Source: SpSt-501 sp037481615 (GTDB taxonomy: Bacteria; Desulfobacterota; Desulfobacteria; Desulfobacterales; SpSt-501). From it: a stretch of 64,000 nt of DNA. Under the pieces are notes generated by a model. The model did not search any database. It was not told where the DNA came from and saw only the letters and a program-made list of their open reading frames with translations. Where the stretch lies: NCBI GenBank assembly GCA_037481615.1, contig JBBFLI010000004.1. One strand, given 5' to 3'. The stretch's first letter is position 1, and each line of letters opens with the position of its first letter. Both the position numbers and the translations under genes were made by a program. Of this stretch, positions 34,828 to 43,290 are shown one piece after another.

Positions 34828-36006
34828 TCAGCGGCGTCGGATCGCCCGCGCGAATGCGGGCAGGGCGTTTTCGATCACCGCGTCCTCCACGCAGAAGGCG
34901 ATGCGGAAGTGGCCGGGGCCGAAAAATCCGCGACCGGGGACGGCGAGCACGCGCTCCTCCTTGAGCGCCTGGACGAAGGCGACATCGTCGGCCAGCGGGG
35001 AGCGGGGAAACACGTAGAAGGTCCCCTGCGGCCGGATGAACTCGTAGCCGGCGGCCGAAAGCCCATCGCACAGCAGATCCCGCTTGCGGCGGTAGGCTTC
35101 GACGTCGCAGCGCTCGCCCTGGAGCCGGGCGACCGCCCGCTGCATGAGCGCCGGCGCGTTCACGAAACCAAGGGTGCGGTTGGCGAGAGCCATGCCGGCG
35201 AGAAGCGCCTTCTTGTGCTCGGCCTCAGGGTGGACGGCCGCGTAACCGATCCGCTCGCCGGGGATGGAGAGATCCTTCGAATAGGAGGAGCAGACGACGC
35301 TCTGCCGGTAGCAGGAAAAGAGCGGCGGGACGGTCAGCCCGTCGAAGACCAGCTGGCGGTAGGGCTCGTCGGCCACGAGATAGAGGGTGCGGGAAAAGGC
35401 GCGCGATTTCTCCTCGAGCAACCGCCCGAGTTCCCGCAGCGAGGTCTCGGGGTAGACGACCCCCGTCGGGTTGTTCGGGGAGTTGAGGAGCACGATCTTG
35501 GTGCGGGGATTGAGCGCCGCCTCGAGCGCGGCGAGATCGATCTGGAAGTCGGGCCGCGTGGGCACGGTCTTCAGCACGCCGCCGTGGTTGTCGGCGTAGA
35601 AGCCGTATTCGACGAAGCAGGGCGCGGGGACCAGCACCTCGTCGCCGGGGTCGAGAAGGGCCTTGAAGGCGATGTTCAGGGCCCCCGCCGCCCCGCAGGT
35701 CATGATCACCTCCGAGGCCGACAGCCGCACGCCCTGCTCGGCCGAGAGCCGTTCGGCGACCGCCGCACAGGTTTCGGGCAGGCCCGTGTTCGGCATGTAA
35801 GCATGGGCGTTTTCGGGGGCCTGCTCCAGAATCTCGCGCAGCACGCGCCGGAAGGAGGGCGGAGGCGGGAGGTTCGGGTTTCCCAGGCTGAAATCGAAGA
35901 CGTTTCCGGCGCCGTGTTTCTTCTTGAGCTCGGCACCTTCCTCGAACATGCGACGGATCCAGGAAGAAGCCTGGATGGCCTCCTCGATCTTGCGCGCGAC
36001 GGTCAT
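34828..36006 (-). CDS. PLP-dependent aminotransferase (class I/II, AspC-like)
   Basis: A 392-residue fold-type I aminotransferase. Visible: FDFSLGNPN near the N-terminus, the cofactor-contacting NSPNNPTGVVYP, the aspartate/tyrosine pair in LVADEPYRQLV and the Schiff-base lysine in SSYSKDLSIPGERIGY; the C-terminal arginine is in GHFRIAFCVE. Members often act on aspartate, alanine or aromatic amino acids; the substrate is not evident. Start at 36006 (MTVARKIEEAI) with AAAGGAT upstream, not the longer frame to 36045. It stands alone between the lytic transglycosylase and the small membrane protein. Confidence 0.92.
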   Translation of the reverse strand: MTVARKIEEAIQASSWIRRMFEEGAELKKKHGAGNVFDFSLGNPNLPPPPSFRRVLREILEQAPENAHAYMPNTGLPETCAAVAERLSAEQGVRLSASEVIMTCGAAGALNIAFKALLDPGDEVLVPAPCFVEYGFYADNHGGVLKTVPTRPDFQIDLAALEAALNPRTKIVLLNSPNNPTGVVYPETSLRELGRLLEEKSRAFSRTLYLVADEPYRQLVFDGLTVPPLFSCYRQSVVCSSYSKDLSIPGERIGYAAVHPEAEHKKALLAGMALANRTLGFVNAPALMQRAVARLQGERCDVEAYRRKRDLLCDGLSAAGYEFIRPQGTFYVFPRSPLADDVAFVQALKEERVLAVPGRGFFGPGHFRIAFCVEDAVIENALPAFARAIRRR

Positions 36007-36135
36007 GGGGGGATATCCTTTCGGGGTGATCGCCGGGACGGCCACTGGGCGACGGGCCGCTCGCCATGGCGGTCTGATATCCCGAAGGGGTGCGGGGATG
36101 TCAAGAGCAAAAGGCGGCGCGGGGAACGCGGGGGC

Positions 36136-36912
36136 TCACCCCAGGCCGGCAACGCGCAAGACGCGCCGCACATAGTCGCGGGTTTCGGCGAAGGGGACTT
36201 CCCCCTCGCAGCGCTCGACCGCGGCGGGCCCGGCGTTGTAGGCCGCAAGCGCCCGACGCAGGTCGCCGCCGAAGCGGTCGAGCATCTGCCGCAGGTAGCG
36301 CGCCCCGCCTTCCACGTTCTGCTGGATATCGAAGGGACGGCTCACCCCGAGCTCGCGGGCCGTCTCGGGCATGAGCTGCATCAGGCCCATGGCCCCCTTG
36401 ACCGAGACCGCACGCGGATCGAAATTGGACTCGGCCCGCACGACGGCTCGCAGGAGATCGGGGGCGATGCCGTGGCGCGCGGCCGCCGCCTGGATGGCGC
36501 GCTCGATGCGCTCCGCCGTATCGTCCCGTCCCGGGGCCGTTTTGCCCGCCGCCGGACGAGGGACTCCGCCGGGGAGGGCCTCCCGCCCGGGGCCCTCGGC
36601 CTGGCTCGGCGTCGGCGGGCGGCCCGCCGGCCGGGCGACGGAAGCGCCGTCGGGAGCCGAGACCGCCCCCCGCGAAGCTGCGCCCCCCCCTCCCGCGGGG
36701 CGCCACAGGGGCGACCGAAGGTAGTCCTGGACACTCAGCGCAGCCGGGGCCGAGCGCTCCTCGCCGGGCCCGCCGCTTCTCAGCCAGTCGCGAAAGGAAC
36801 GCGCCGCCTCGGCCGACCGCCCCGCTCCCGGCCCCTCGCGGGACGCGGCGCGCCGCCCGACCGGCGGCTCCAGATAATCGCGGATCGTCTTCGCGGACGC
36901 TGTCGTTTTCAT
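36136..36912 (-). CDS. Lytic transglycosylase domain protein with N-terminal repeat motifs
   Basis: A 258-residue protein. The last 120 residues are an SLT (Slt70-like) domain: VVRAESNFDPRAVSVKGAMG with the catalytic Glu, GLMQLMPETA, then RYLRQMLDRFGGDL and ALAAYNAGP. Such enzymes cleave peptidoglycan glycan strands. The first 130 residues are Pro/Ala/Arg-rich and carry a motif three times (IRDYLEPP, FRDWLRSG, VQDYLRSP). No signal peptide or lipobox is visible, so export route is unclear; flagellar or non-classical export is possible. Start: ATG at 36912 with GGAG six bases before it, rather than an ATG four codons upstream. Confidence 0.87.
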   Translation of the reverse strand: MKTTASAKTIRDYLEPPVGRRAASREGPGAGRSAEAARSFRDWLRSGGPGEERSAPAALSVQDYLRSPLWRPAGGGGAASRGAVSAPDGASVARPAGRPPTPSQAEGPGREALPGGVPRPAAGKTAPGRDDTAERIERAIQAAAARHGIAPDLLRAVVRAESNFDPRAVSVKGAMGLMQLMPETARELGVSRPFDIQQNVEGGARYLRQMLDRFGGDLRRALAAYNAGPAAVERCEGEVPFAETRDYVRRVLRVAGLG

Positions 36913-37216
36913 GGCCCGCTCCATGGAAAGGCCGGGGATTCGGGGGCCGGCGCGACCCTCGTCGTCAAGAAAGCGGAAGCAAATCCCGTTCCAGGTTCGC
37001 GCAAAACGTGCGAACTGCCGTCCGTTCGGTTTCAACTGCCTGAGATGACGGCTGATCTGCTCGTGCTGCAGGATTTCCCGAAAAGCGGAGAGGCTCGGGG
37101 GAACGCGGCAGGATCTGCCGTCGGGTTGACGGATTGCCGCCTTGCGCCGAACTCGGCTATAGTGTCCTCTCGGCCGCGAGCCCCCGAAACGCCCCGAACC
37201 GGAAGCGAGAAAACCG
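36913..37216. other. Divergent intergenic region
   Basis: 304 bp between the divergent transglycosylase and glycerate kinase genes. Apart from the candidate promoter at 37134-37163 I see no gene, repeat or strong hairpin. Base composition is somewhat less GC-rich than the flanks. Confidence 0.6.
37134..37163 (+). promoter_or_regulatory. Possible promoter of the glycerate kinase gene
   Basis: -35 TTGCCG (37134-37139), 18-nt spacer, -10 TATAGT (37158-37163); predicted start near 37170, about 47 nt before the ATG. Confidence 0.42.
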
Positions 37217-38572
37217 ATGGCAGGGGATCCCTCCACCGAAAAGCTCCGCAACGACGCGCTCCGAATCTTCCAGGCCGCCCTCTGCGCGGTCGACCCCGAG
37301 GAGGCCGTCAAACGCCACCTGCGGCTGTCGCCGGGGGGGCGGCTCGAGGTGGGCGGCAAGACCTGGGACTTGGAACGTTTCCGCAGGGTTCTCGTCGTCG
37401 GGGCCGGCAAGGCGACCGCCCCCATGGCCAAGGCCGTCGAGGATCTCCTCGGCGAGCGCGTCGCGGGCGGGACGGTCGTGGTCAAGGACGGCCACGGGCT
37501 GCCGCTGCGGAGGATCGCCGTGCGCGAGGCCGCGCACCCGGTGCCCGACGGCCGCGGCGAGCGGGGGTCTGCGGAGATTCTCGAACGGCTTGCCGGCTGC
37601 GGGTCCGACGATCTCGTCATCGCGCTCATCTCGGGCGGGGCCTCCGCGCTGCTCGTCGCTCCGGTCCCGGGGGTGAGCCTGGCGGAAAAACAGGAGACGA
37701 CGCGGCTCCTGCTCGCCAGCGGCGCGACCATCCATGAAATGAACACCGTGCGCAAACACCTCTCCCGGGTCAAGGGGGGCGGGCTCGCCCGGGCGGCGCA
37801 CCCGGCGCGGCTGATCACGCTCATCCTCTCCGACGTCGTCGGGGACGATCTCGACGTGATCGGCTCGGGCCCCAGCGTCCCGGACTCGAGCCGCTACGCG
37901 GATGCGATCGCGATCCTCCGCCGCTACCGGCTCTGGGAGCGCCTCCCGGAAGCCGTGCGCCGGCACCTCACCGAAGGAGCCGAGGGGAAAATCCCGGAAA
38001 CCCCCAAGCCCGGGGACGCGATCTTCGCGGGGTCGACGGCCGTGATCGTGGGCTCCTGCCTTCAGGCTCTCGAGGCCGCCGCCCGGGCGGCCGCGGGGCG
38101 TGGTTACCGCTGTCTGATACTTTCCTCCCGGATCGAAGGCGAGGCGCGCGAGATCGCGCGCGCCCTCGTCGCCGTCGGCAAGGAGTCGCTCCACTCCGGA
38201 AACCCGCTTCCCCCGCCCGCCTGCCTCCTCGCCGGGGGCGAGACGACCGTCACGCTGCGGGGCGAGGGTCGCGGCGGCCGCAACCAGGAGCTCGCTCTCG
38301 CCGGGGCGATCGCCCTGGAGGGTACCGGCCGCATGCTCTTGCTCTCCGCGGGCACCGACGGCACCGACGGCCCGACGGACGCGGCCGGAGCGACCGCCGA
38401 CGGCGGGACGGCCGCCCGGGCCCGCCGGCTGGGCCTCGACCCGCGGGACTATCTCGAGCGCAACGATTCGTATGCCTTCTTCGACCGGCTGGGCGACCTG
38501 ATCCGCACCGGGCCCACGCGGACGAACGTGATGGATGTCTATCTCCTGCTCGTGGGGGGTGAAGCCCGGTGA
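37217..38572 (+). CDS. Glycerate 2-kinase (DUF4147/MOFRL family)
   Basis: A 451-residue kinase of the MOFRL type that phosphorylates D-glycerate, normally to 2-phosphoglycerate. The N-terminal DUF4147 part (about 10-240) shows VVGAGKATAPMAKAVE, HPVPDGRG, LISGGASALL and the SGP...PD pattern. The C-terminal MOFRL part (about 310-440) ends with GTDGTDGPTDAAGA, which gives the family its metal/phosphate site. ATG at 37217. Its TGA overlaps the GTG of the next gene (4 nt). Confidence 0.92.
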   Translation: MAGDPSTEKLRNDALRIFQAALCAVDPEEAVKRHLRLSPGGRLEVGGKTWDLERFRRVLVVGAGKATAPMAKAVEDLLGERVAGGTVVVKDGHGLPLRRIAVREAAHPVPDGRGERGSAEILERLAGCGSDDLVIALISGGASALLVAPVPGVSLAEKQETTRLLLASGATIHEMNTVRKHLSRVKGGGLARAAHPARLITLILSDVVGDDLDVIGSGPSVPDSSRYADAIAILRRYRLWERLPEAVRRHLTEGAEGKIPETPKPGDAIFAGSTAVIVGSCLQALEAAARAAAGRGYRCLILSSRIEGEAREIARALVAVGKESLHSGNPLPPPACLLAGGETTVTLRGEGRGGRNQELALAGAIALEGTGRMLLLSAGTDGTDGPTDAAGATADGGTAARARRLGLDPRDYLERNDSYAFFDRLGDLIRTGPTRTNVMDVYLLLVGGEAR

Positions 38573-39570
38573 GGGAGAAGAGCCCCGTCCACCGCCTGGC
38601 CGCGGCGGCGCTCGTTCTGCTGGCCTGCGGCTGCGCGGGCCTGCACCCCTCCCCCGCGCCGCCGCGCGACCCCGCCCTGCCCGTTCGTGCCCGGGTCGAG
38701 GGGGTTCCGTTCTTCCCCCAGCGGGAAGACCAGTGCGGGCCCGCCGCACTCGCCATGGTGCTCGCTTGGAGCGGATTGTCGGTCGATCCCGAGGCGCTCC
38801 GGCCGTGGGTCTATACGGAAAGCCTGAAAGGCTCGCTCCAGCCCGCCCTGACGGCGGCCGCGCGGCGTTCCGGCCGGGTGGCCCTCGAAATCGCGGGGCG
38901 GGAAGCCCTTCTGCAGGAGCTCGCCGCCGGCCACCCCGTGGTCGTGCTCCAGAACCTCGGGCTCGCCTGGATGCCGCTGTGGCATTACGCCGTCGTCACC
39001 GGCTACGACCTCGAGCAGGACGAGTTCCTCTTGCACAGCGGCATGGAGGCCGACCGCCGCGAGCGCGGGGACGCCTTCCGCCGGAGCTGGAGGCGCGCCG
39101 GCGAGTGGGGGCTCCTCGTTCTGCCCCCCGGGCGGGCTCCGAAGACGGCGGGGGAAGGCGCCTGGATCGAGGCTCTGGCCGCCCTGGAACGGGCGGGCCG
39201 GGCGCACGAGGCGCTCGAAGGCTACCGCACCGTGTTGTTGCGCCATCCGCAAAGCCTGCCGGCGCTTCTCGGCATGGGAAACAGCGCCTACGCCGCCGGC
39301 GATCTCGCGCTTTCCGAGGAGGCCTTCCGCCGCGCGGCGCGGCTCGATCCCGGCTCGGGGGTGGCTTATAACAATCTCGCCCACGTCCTGCTCGCTCAGG
39401 GTCGGCCCGGCGAGGCGATCGCCGCCGCGCGCCGGGCCGTCGCGCTCGGCGGGCCCCATCTGCCGGTCTTCCGGCGGACGCTGGAGGAGGCGCTCGCCGC
39501 CGCGCCCGAAGCGGCGCCAGGGGAGCCGGAGGGCAGCGACAAAGGGATTGACGGCTCACCGGGCCCCTGA
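38569..39570 (+). CDS. C39-like cysteine peptidase lipoprotein with TPR repeats (PA2778 type)
   Basis: A 333-residue predicted lipoprotein. The signal peptide ends at a lipobox (LVLLAC, Cys about 20). A papain-like C39 domain follows (about 45-185): QREDQCGPAALAMVL carries the nucleophile Cys, and WHYAVVTGYD the His with a following Asp. Residues about 205-305 form TPR-like helices (ALLGMGNSAYAAGDLALSEEAF; AYNNLAHVLLAQGRPGEAI). Its order matches the PA2778-family peptidases. It starts with GTG at 38569 inside the end of the glycerate kinase gene. The rpsF promoter overlaps its last codons. The substrate is unknown. Confidence 0.87.
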   Translation: MREKSPVHRLAAAALVLLACGCAGLHPSPAPPRDPALPVRARVEGVPFFPQREDQCGPAALAMVLAWSGLSVDPEALRPWVYTESLKGSLQPALTAAARRSGRVALEIAGREALLQELAAGHPVVVLQNLGLAWMPLWHYAVVTGYDLEQDEFLLHSGMEADRRERGDAFRRSWRRAGEWGLLVLPPGRAPKTAGEGAWIEALAALERAGRAHEALEGYRTVLLRHPQSLPALLGMGNSAYAAGDLALSEEAFRRAARLDPGSGVAYNNLAHVLLAQGRPGEAIAAARRAVALGGPHLPVFRRTLEEALAAAPEAAPGEPEGSDKGIDGSPGP

Positions 39571-39576
39571 TATAAG
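39548..39576 (+). promoter_or_regulatory. Strong promoter of the rpsF operon
   Basis: -35 TTGACG (39548-39553), exactly 17-nt spacer, -10 TATAAG (39571-39576). It overlaps the 3' end of the preceding lipoprotein gene. The predicted start near 39583 gives a 68-nt leader before rpsF. Confidence 0.75.
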
Positions 39577-39650
39577 AGCGGCTTTACCATCGCTTCCATC
39601 CTTGCTCCGGGCACCGGGTCCCGGGGCTTGACACCCGCGAGGAGGAAAGC

Positions 39651-40133
39651 ATGAGACGCTACGAAACGATTCTCATTCTCGACCCCGAGCTGTCCGCCGA
39701 ACAGCGGGCGCCGGTCGTCGAGCGCATCCGGGAGACGCTTTCCCGCGAAGGCGGAACCCTGGTGCGGATCGAAGAGTGGGGCACGCGGCGGCTGGCCTAC
39801 GCCATCCGCAAAAAGGAGCGCGGCTGGTACGCACGCTTCGATTATTGCTCCGGGCGGAACGCGGTCAACGAAATCGAGCGCTTCTGCCGCATCGACGAGC
39901 GCGTACTCCGATTCCTGACCGTGCTCCTCGACACCCGGCCCAACGTGGAGCGCATTCTCGAGGAAGCCTCCCGGGCCGAGATCCAGGCGGCCGCCGAGGC
40001 GCAGGCTTCCGCTACGCCGGAAGCCCCCGCCGAGACCGCTCCTCCGGCGGAGCCCGCCGCCGTGGAACCCCCCCGGGCGGAGCCCGCCGCGGGGGAAAAC
40101 GCCGGACCCGTTGCATCGGCCGAGGAGGCATGA
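39651..40133 (+). CDS. rpsF: 30S ribosomal protein S6 with long acidic tail
   Basis: A 160-residue S6. The first 95 residues are the standard fold: RRYETILILDPELS, then WGTRRLAYAIRKKERGWY and RFCRIDERVLRFLTVLLD. S6 binds S18 and the platform of the 30S subunit. After residue 105 there is an Ala/Pro/Glu-rich extension of about 55 residues, longer than the short Glu tail of E. coli S6. The ribosome site AGGAGG is strong. First gene of rpsF-rpsR-DUF2232-rplI-dnaB. Confidence 0.96.
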   Translation: MRRYETILILDPELSAEQRAPVVERIRETLSREGGTLVRIEEWGTRRLAYAIRKKERGWYARFDYCSGRNAVNEIERFCRIDERVLRFLTVLLDTRPNVERILEEASRAEIQAAAEAQASATPEAPAETAPPAEPAAVEPPRAEPAAGENAGPVASAEEA

Positions 40134-40136
40134 GCC

Positions 40137-40424
40137 ATGAGCGCACCTGCTGCCCGCAGTCCCAAGCCGGCCGGCGGACCGGCCAAACGCAAACGACGGT
40201 TTTATCACCGCCGTAAGGTCTGCCGTTTCTGCGCGGACAAGACCCTGAAAATCGACTACAAGGACCCGCGCACGCTCAAGTATTTCATCACCGAGCGGGG
40301 CAAGATCATCCCCAAGCGCATCTCCGGCTGCTGCGCCAAGCACCAGCGGTCCGTCAGCCAGGCCATCAAGCGCGCCCGCACGATCGCCCTGCTGCCTTTC
40401 GTGGGCAGCCTGGAGCAGAACTGA
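40137..40424 (+). CDS. rpsR: 30S ribosomal protein S18 (zinc-ribbon form)
   Basis: A 95-residue S18. Core: KVCRFCADK, then LKYFITERGKIIPKRISG and CCAKHQRSVSQAIKRARTIALLP. The CxxC and CC pairs form the four-cysteine zinc-binding variant of S18. The N-terminus is extended by about 15 basic residues. It lies 3 bp after rpsF with GGAGG eight bases before the ATG. Confidence 0.97.
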   Translation: MSAPAARSPKPAGGPAKRKRRFYHRRKVCRFCADKTLKIDYKDPRTLKYFITERGKIIPKRISGCCAKHQRSVSQAIKRARTIALLPFVGSLEQN

Positions 40425-40479
40425 GCGGGACCGGTTCGGGAATTCCGCACCCGCCGCGGGGGCGGGAAACGCCAGGGGC

Positions 40480-41427
40480 ATGAACCGCGATCTGGTCACC
40501 GGCTCCGCCGTCCTCTGTGCGGCGATCCTCCTCTGTGCCCGGATCCCGGTGGCCGGGTGGCTGGGCTCGACGCTCTTGCCCGTTCCCCTGCTCGTGTTCG
40601 CGATGAAGGCCGGCCCGGCCACGGCCCGCGGCATGGCGGTCACGGCGATCCTCTTCGCCGGGCTGTTCGGCGGCCGCTTCGAGCTGTTCTTCTTCGGCGG
40701 CCTGATCCTGGCCGGCCTGGCGGCGGCCGAGGGCATGGTTCGGGGCGCTTCGATCGAGAAAACGGTGCTCGCCGGCTGCGGCGCCGCCGCGGCCGGGCTC
40801 TTCGCCGGCCTCTGGACGCTGGCCCTGCTCGAGGGGCAGGATCCCCTCGCCCTGCTCCTCGAGGGGGGGCAGCGCCAGGTCGAAGCCGCCGTCGAGGCCT
40901 ATCGCGCCGCAGGGATGGCCGAGGAGCAGGTCCGCTTCCTCGAGGAGTCCTCCGCGCTCATCGCGCGGCTCATGATCGGGATCCTGCCGGCGTTGGTCGT
41001 GAGCGCGAACCTGTTCGCGCTGTGGGCTTCGCTCCTCGTCGCGCGGGCCATCCTCGCCGCCCGCCGCCTGCCGGCGCCGCCCTGGGGGCCGCTCGACCGC
41101 TGGCGGGCGCCGGAGGCACTCGTCTGGGCGGTGATCGGAAGCGGGGGGCTCCTGCTCGCGCCCTCGCTTCCGGCGAAGGCGATCGGGTTGAACGGCGTGC
41201 TCCTCCTCACGGTGATCTACTTCTTCCAGGGGATCGCCGTCGTCGCCTTCACCTTCCGGCGCAAGGGGGTGCCCCGGATGCTCCGGGCCTTACTCTACGC
41301 GCTGATCGGTCTGCAACAGCTGGTCGCGCTCGGCGTGGCCGTGCTGGGCTTGTTCGACACCTGGTTCGATTTTCGCAAACTCGGCCGGAATCGGGCGGCC
41401 CCCGCCTCTCCGGGAGGCGCCGCCTGA
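40480..41427 (+). CDS. DUF2232 (YybS-like) integral membrane protein
   Basis: A 315-residue membrane protein with about eight hydrophobic helices. A DUF2232 gene between rpsR and rplI is a regular feature of Desulfobacterota and matches Bacillus YybS, which also sits near rplI. Features: N-terminal helices 1-3, a soluble loop around 130-155 (QRQVEAAVEAYRAAGM), and a C-terminal part with NGVLLLTVIYFFQGIAVVAF. The role is unknown; a membrane transport or envelope function is only presumed. Co-transcribed with the ribosomal genes. Confidence 0.88.
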   Translation: MNRDLVTGSAVLCAAILLCARIPVAGWLGSTLLPVPLLVFAMKAGPATARGMAVTAILFAGLFGGRFELFFFGGLILAGLAAAEGMVRGASIEKTVLAGCGAAAAGLFAGLWTLALLEGQDPLALLLEGGQRQVEAAVEAYRAAGMAEEQVRFLEESSALIARLMIGILPALVVSANLFALWASLLVARAILAARRLPAPPWGPLDRWRAPEALVWAVIGSGGLLLAPSLPAKAIGLNGVLLLTVIYFFQGIAVVAFTFRRKGVPRMLRALLYALIGLQQLVALGVAVLGLFDTWFDFRKLGRNRAAPASPGGAA

Positions 41428-41453
41428 CCGGCCGGATCCGTGGAGGACGCCCC

Positions 41454-41900
41454 ATGAAAGTGATTCTCACCCAGACCATCGAGTCGCTCGGCATCATCGG
41501 CAGTGAAGTCGAGGTGAAGCCGGGATACGCCCGGAACTACCTCCTGCCGCAGAAAAAAGCCGTCCCGGCGACGCCCGAGAACCGCAAACGCATGGAACAG
41601 GAACGCGCCAAGTTCGAGCTGCAGATCGCCCGGGAGCGGAAACTCGCCGAGGAGATGGCCAGGCGCCTCGAAGGCGTCGTCTGCCGCATCCCCGCCAAGG
41701 TGGCCGAGGAGGACCGGCTCTACGGCTCGGTGACCGGGCGCGACATCCTCGACGCGCTCGCCGCCCAGGGGATCACGATCGAAAAGCGCATGCTGCTCCT
41801 CTCCGAGCCCATCAAGAGGCTGGGCACCTACAGCGTTCCGATCCGCGTCTACAAGGGCGTCGAGCCGGCCATCACGGTCGAGGTCGTGGCCGAAGGCTGA
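41454..41900 (+). CDS. rplI: 50S ribosomal protein L9
   Basis: A 148-residue L9 that binds 23S rRNA near the L1 stalk. N-terminal domain MKVILTQTIESLGIIGSEV with PGYARNYLLPQKKAVPAT, a long connecting helix (about 40-75) and a C-terminal domain with LYGSVTGRDILDALAAQGI. Standard length. GGAGG precedes the ATG. The gene continues the ribosomal operon, 26 bp after the DUF2232 gene. Confidence 0.97.
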   Translation: MKVILTQTIESLGIIGSEVEVKPGYARNYLLPQKKAVPATPENRKRMEQERAKFELQIARERKLAEEMARRLEGVVCRIPAKVAEEDRLYGSVTGRDILDALAAQGITIEKRMLLLSEPIKRLGTYSVPIRVYKGVEPAITVEVVAEG

Positions 41901-41916
41901 AAGAAAGCGCCCGCCC

Positions 41917-43290
41917 ATGGCCGACAGGTCCGCAGTCCCCCCGCGGGCGGCCGACCCGCTGCGGCTGCCTCCCCAGAACGTGGAGGCCGAGGAGGCGCTG
42001 CTCAGCGCGATCCTCGGGGACAACACCGCGCTCCTGGATGTCGTCGATCTCCTCGGGCCGGCGGATTTCTACCGCACGGCCCACCGGGCGATCTTCGCCG
42101 CCATGATCGACCTCTTCAATCGCGGTGAGCCGATCGATCTCGTGACCGTGACCAACGCCCTCAAGGAGAAGGGCCGGCTCGAGGAGATCGGGGGGGCCTC
42201 CTTCGTCGCCCGCCTGCTCGACGAGGTCCTCCCCGCGGCGAACGCCCAGCACTACGCCCGCATCGTGCACGACAAGGCCGTGTTGCGGCGCCTGATCGAG
42301 CAGGCGAACGCCATCGCCAAGCGCTGCTACGAGGAACAGGGGCCGGCCGAAGAGATCATCGACTTCGCCGAAGCCGCCATCTTCGAGGTGACGGAGAAAA
42401 AGGCCCGCCAGGCCTTTTATCCCCTCTCGAAGCTGATCGACCGCAGCATCGACTTCCTCGAGGAAAAGCAGAAGAACAAGAGCCTGGTGACCGGGGTGCC
42501 GACCGGATTCCTCGAGATCGACCGCCTGACGAGCGGCCTGCAGAACGCGGACCTGATCATCCTCGCCGCCCGGCCCAGCATGGGCAAGACGGCGCTTGCG
42601 CTCAACATCGCCCGCAACGCGGCGGTGGACGCGGGCATCCCGGTGGCGATCTTTTCGCTCGAGATGTCCAAGGAGCAGATCACGCTGCGGCTGCTCTGCG
42701 CCGAGGCCCGCATCGATTCCTCCAAGCTGCGCAGCGGCTTTCTGACGGCGGAGGACTGGGAGCGCGTGACCGACGCCGCCAGCACGCTCCAGAGCGCCCC
42801 GATCTTCATCGACGACTCCCCCGGCCTGACGGCCCTCGAGGTGCGGGCCAAGGCCCGGCGGCTGAAAATGGACAAGAACATCGGGCTGATCGTGATCGAC
42901 TACCTGCAGCTGATGCAGGGGCGCCCCAATGCCGAGCGGCGTGAGCTCGAGATCTCCGAAATCAGCCGCGCGCTCAAATCCCTCGCCAAGGAGCTCGATC
43001 TCCCCGTGCTCGCGCTCTCGCAGCTCAACCGCATGCTCGAGCAGCGGACCGACAAGCGGCCGCGCCTGTCCGACCTGCGCGAATCCGGGGCCCTCGAGCA
43101 GGACGCCGATGTCGTGGCCTTCATCTACCGCGACGAGGTCTACAACCCGGAGGACACCAACCCGAACCGCGGCACGGCGGAAATCCTCCTCGCCAAGCAG
43201 CGCAACGGCCCGACCGGCGACGTGCGGCTCACCTTCCTGTCCGCCTGCACGCGCTTCGAGAACATGGCGGCGGAAGCCATGCGTCCATGA
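41917..43290 (+). CDS. dnaB: Replicative DNA helicase DnaB
   Basis: A 457-residue hexameric helicase that unwinds DNA at the fork. N-terminal primase-interacting domain: PPQNVEAEEALLSAIL (about 19-120). RecA-like domain: Walker A ARPSMGKTALAL, Walker B LIVIDYLQLM, and ALSQLNR with the sensor region RPRLSDLRESGALEQDAD. No intein is present, although DnaB is a common intein host. The C-terminus overlaps the hflX ATG (ATGA). Confidence 0.97.
   Translation: MADRSAVPPRAADPLRLPPQNVEAEEALLSAILGDNTALLDVVDLLGPADFYRTAHRAIFAAMIDLFNRGEPIDLVTVTNALKEKGRLEEIGGASFVARLLDEVLPAANAQHYARIVHDKAVLRRLIEQANAIAKRCYEEQGPAEEIIDFAEAAIFEVTEKKARQAFYPLSKLIDRSIDFLEEKQKNKSLVTGVPTGFLEIDRLTSGLQNADLIILAARPSMGKTALALNIARNAAVDAGIPVAIFSLEMSKEQITLRLLCAEARIDSSKLRSGFLTAEDWERVTDAASTLQSAPIFIDDSPGLTALEVRAKARRLKMDKNIGLIVIDYLQLMQGRPNAERRELEISEISRALKSLAKELDLPVLALSQLNRMLEQRTDKRPRLSDLRESGALEQDADVVAFIYRDEVYNPEDTNPNRGTAEILLAKQRNGPTGDVRLTFLSACTRFENMAAEAMRP

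Noticed and set aside
37126..37163. Promoter using TTGACG at 37126 with TATAGT at 37158
   Set aside because: The 26-bp spacing is too long for a sigma-70 promoter; TTGCCG at 37134 with 18 bp fits better.
41917..43290. Intein in DnaB
   Set aside because: The helicase motifs are continuous and the length (457 residues) is normal.
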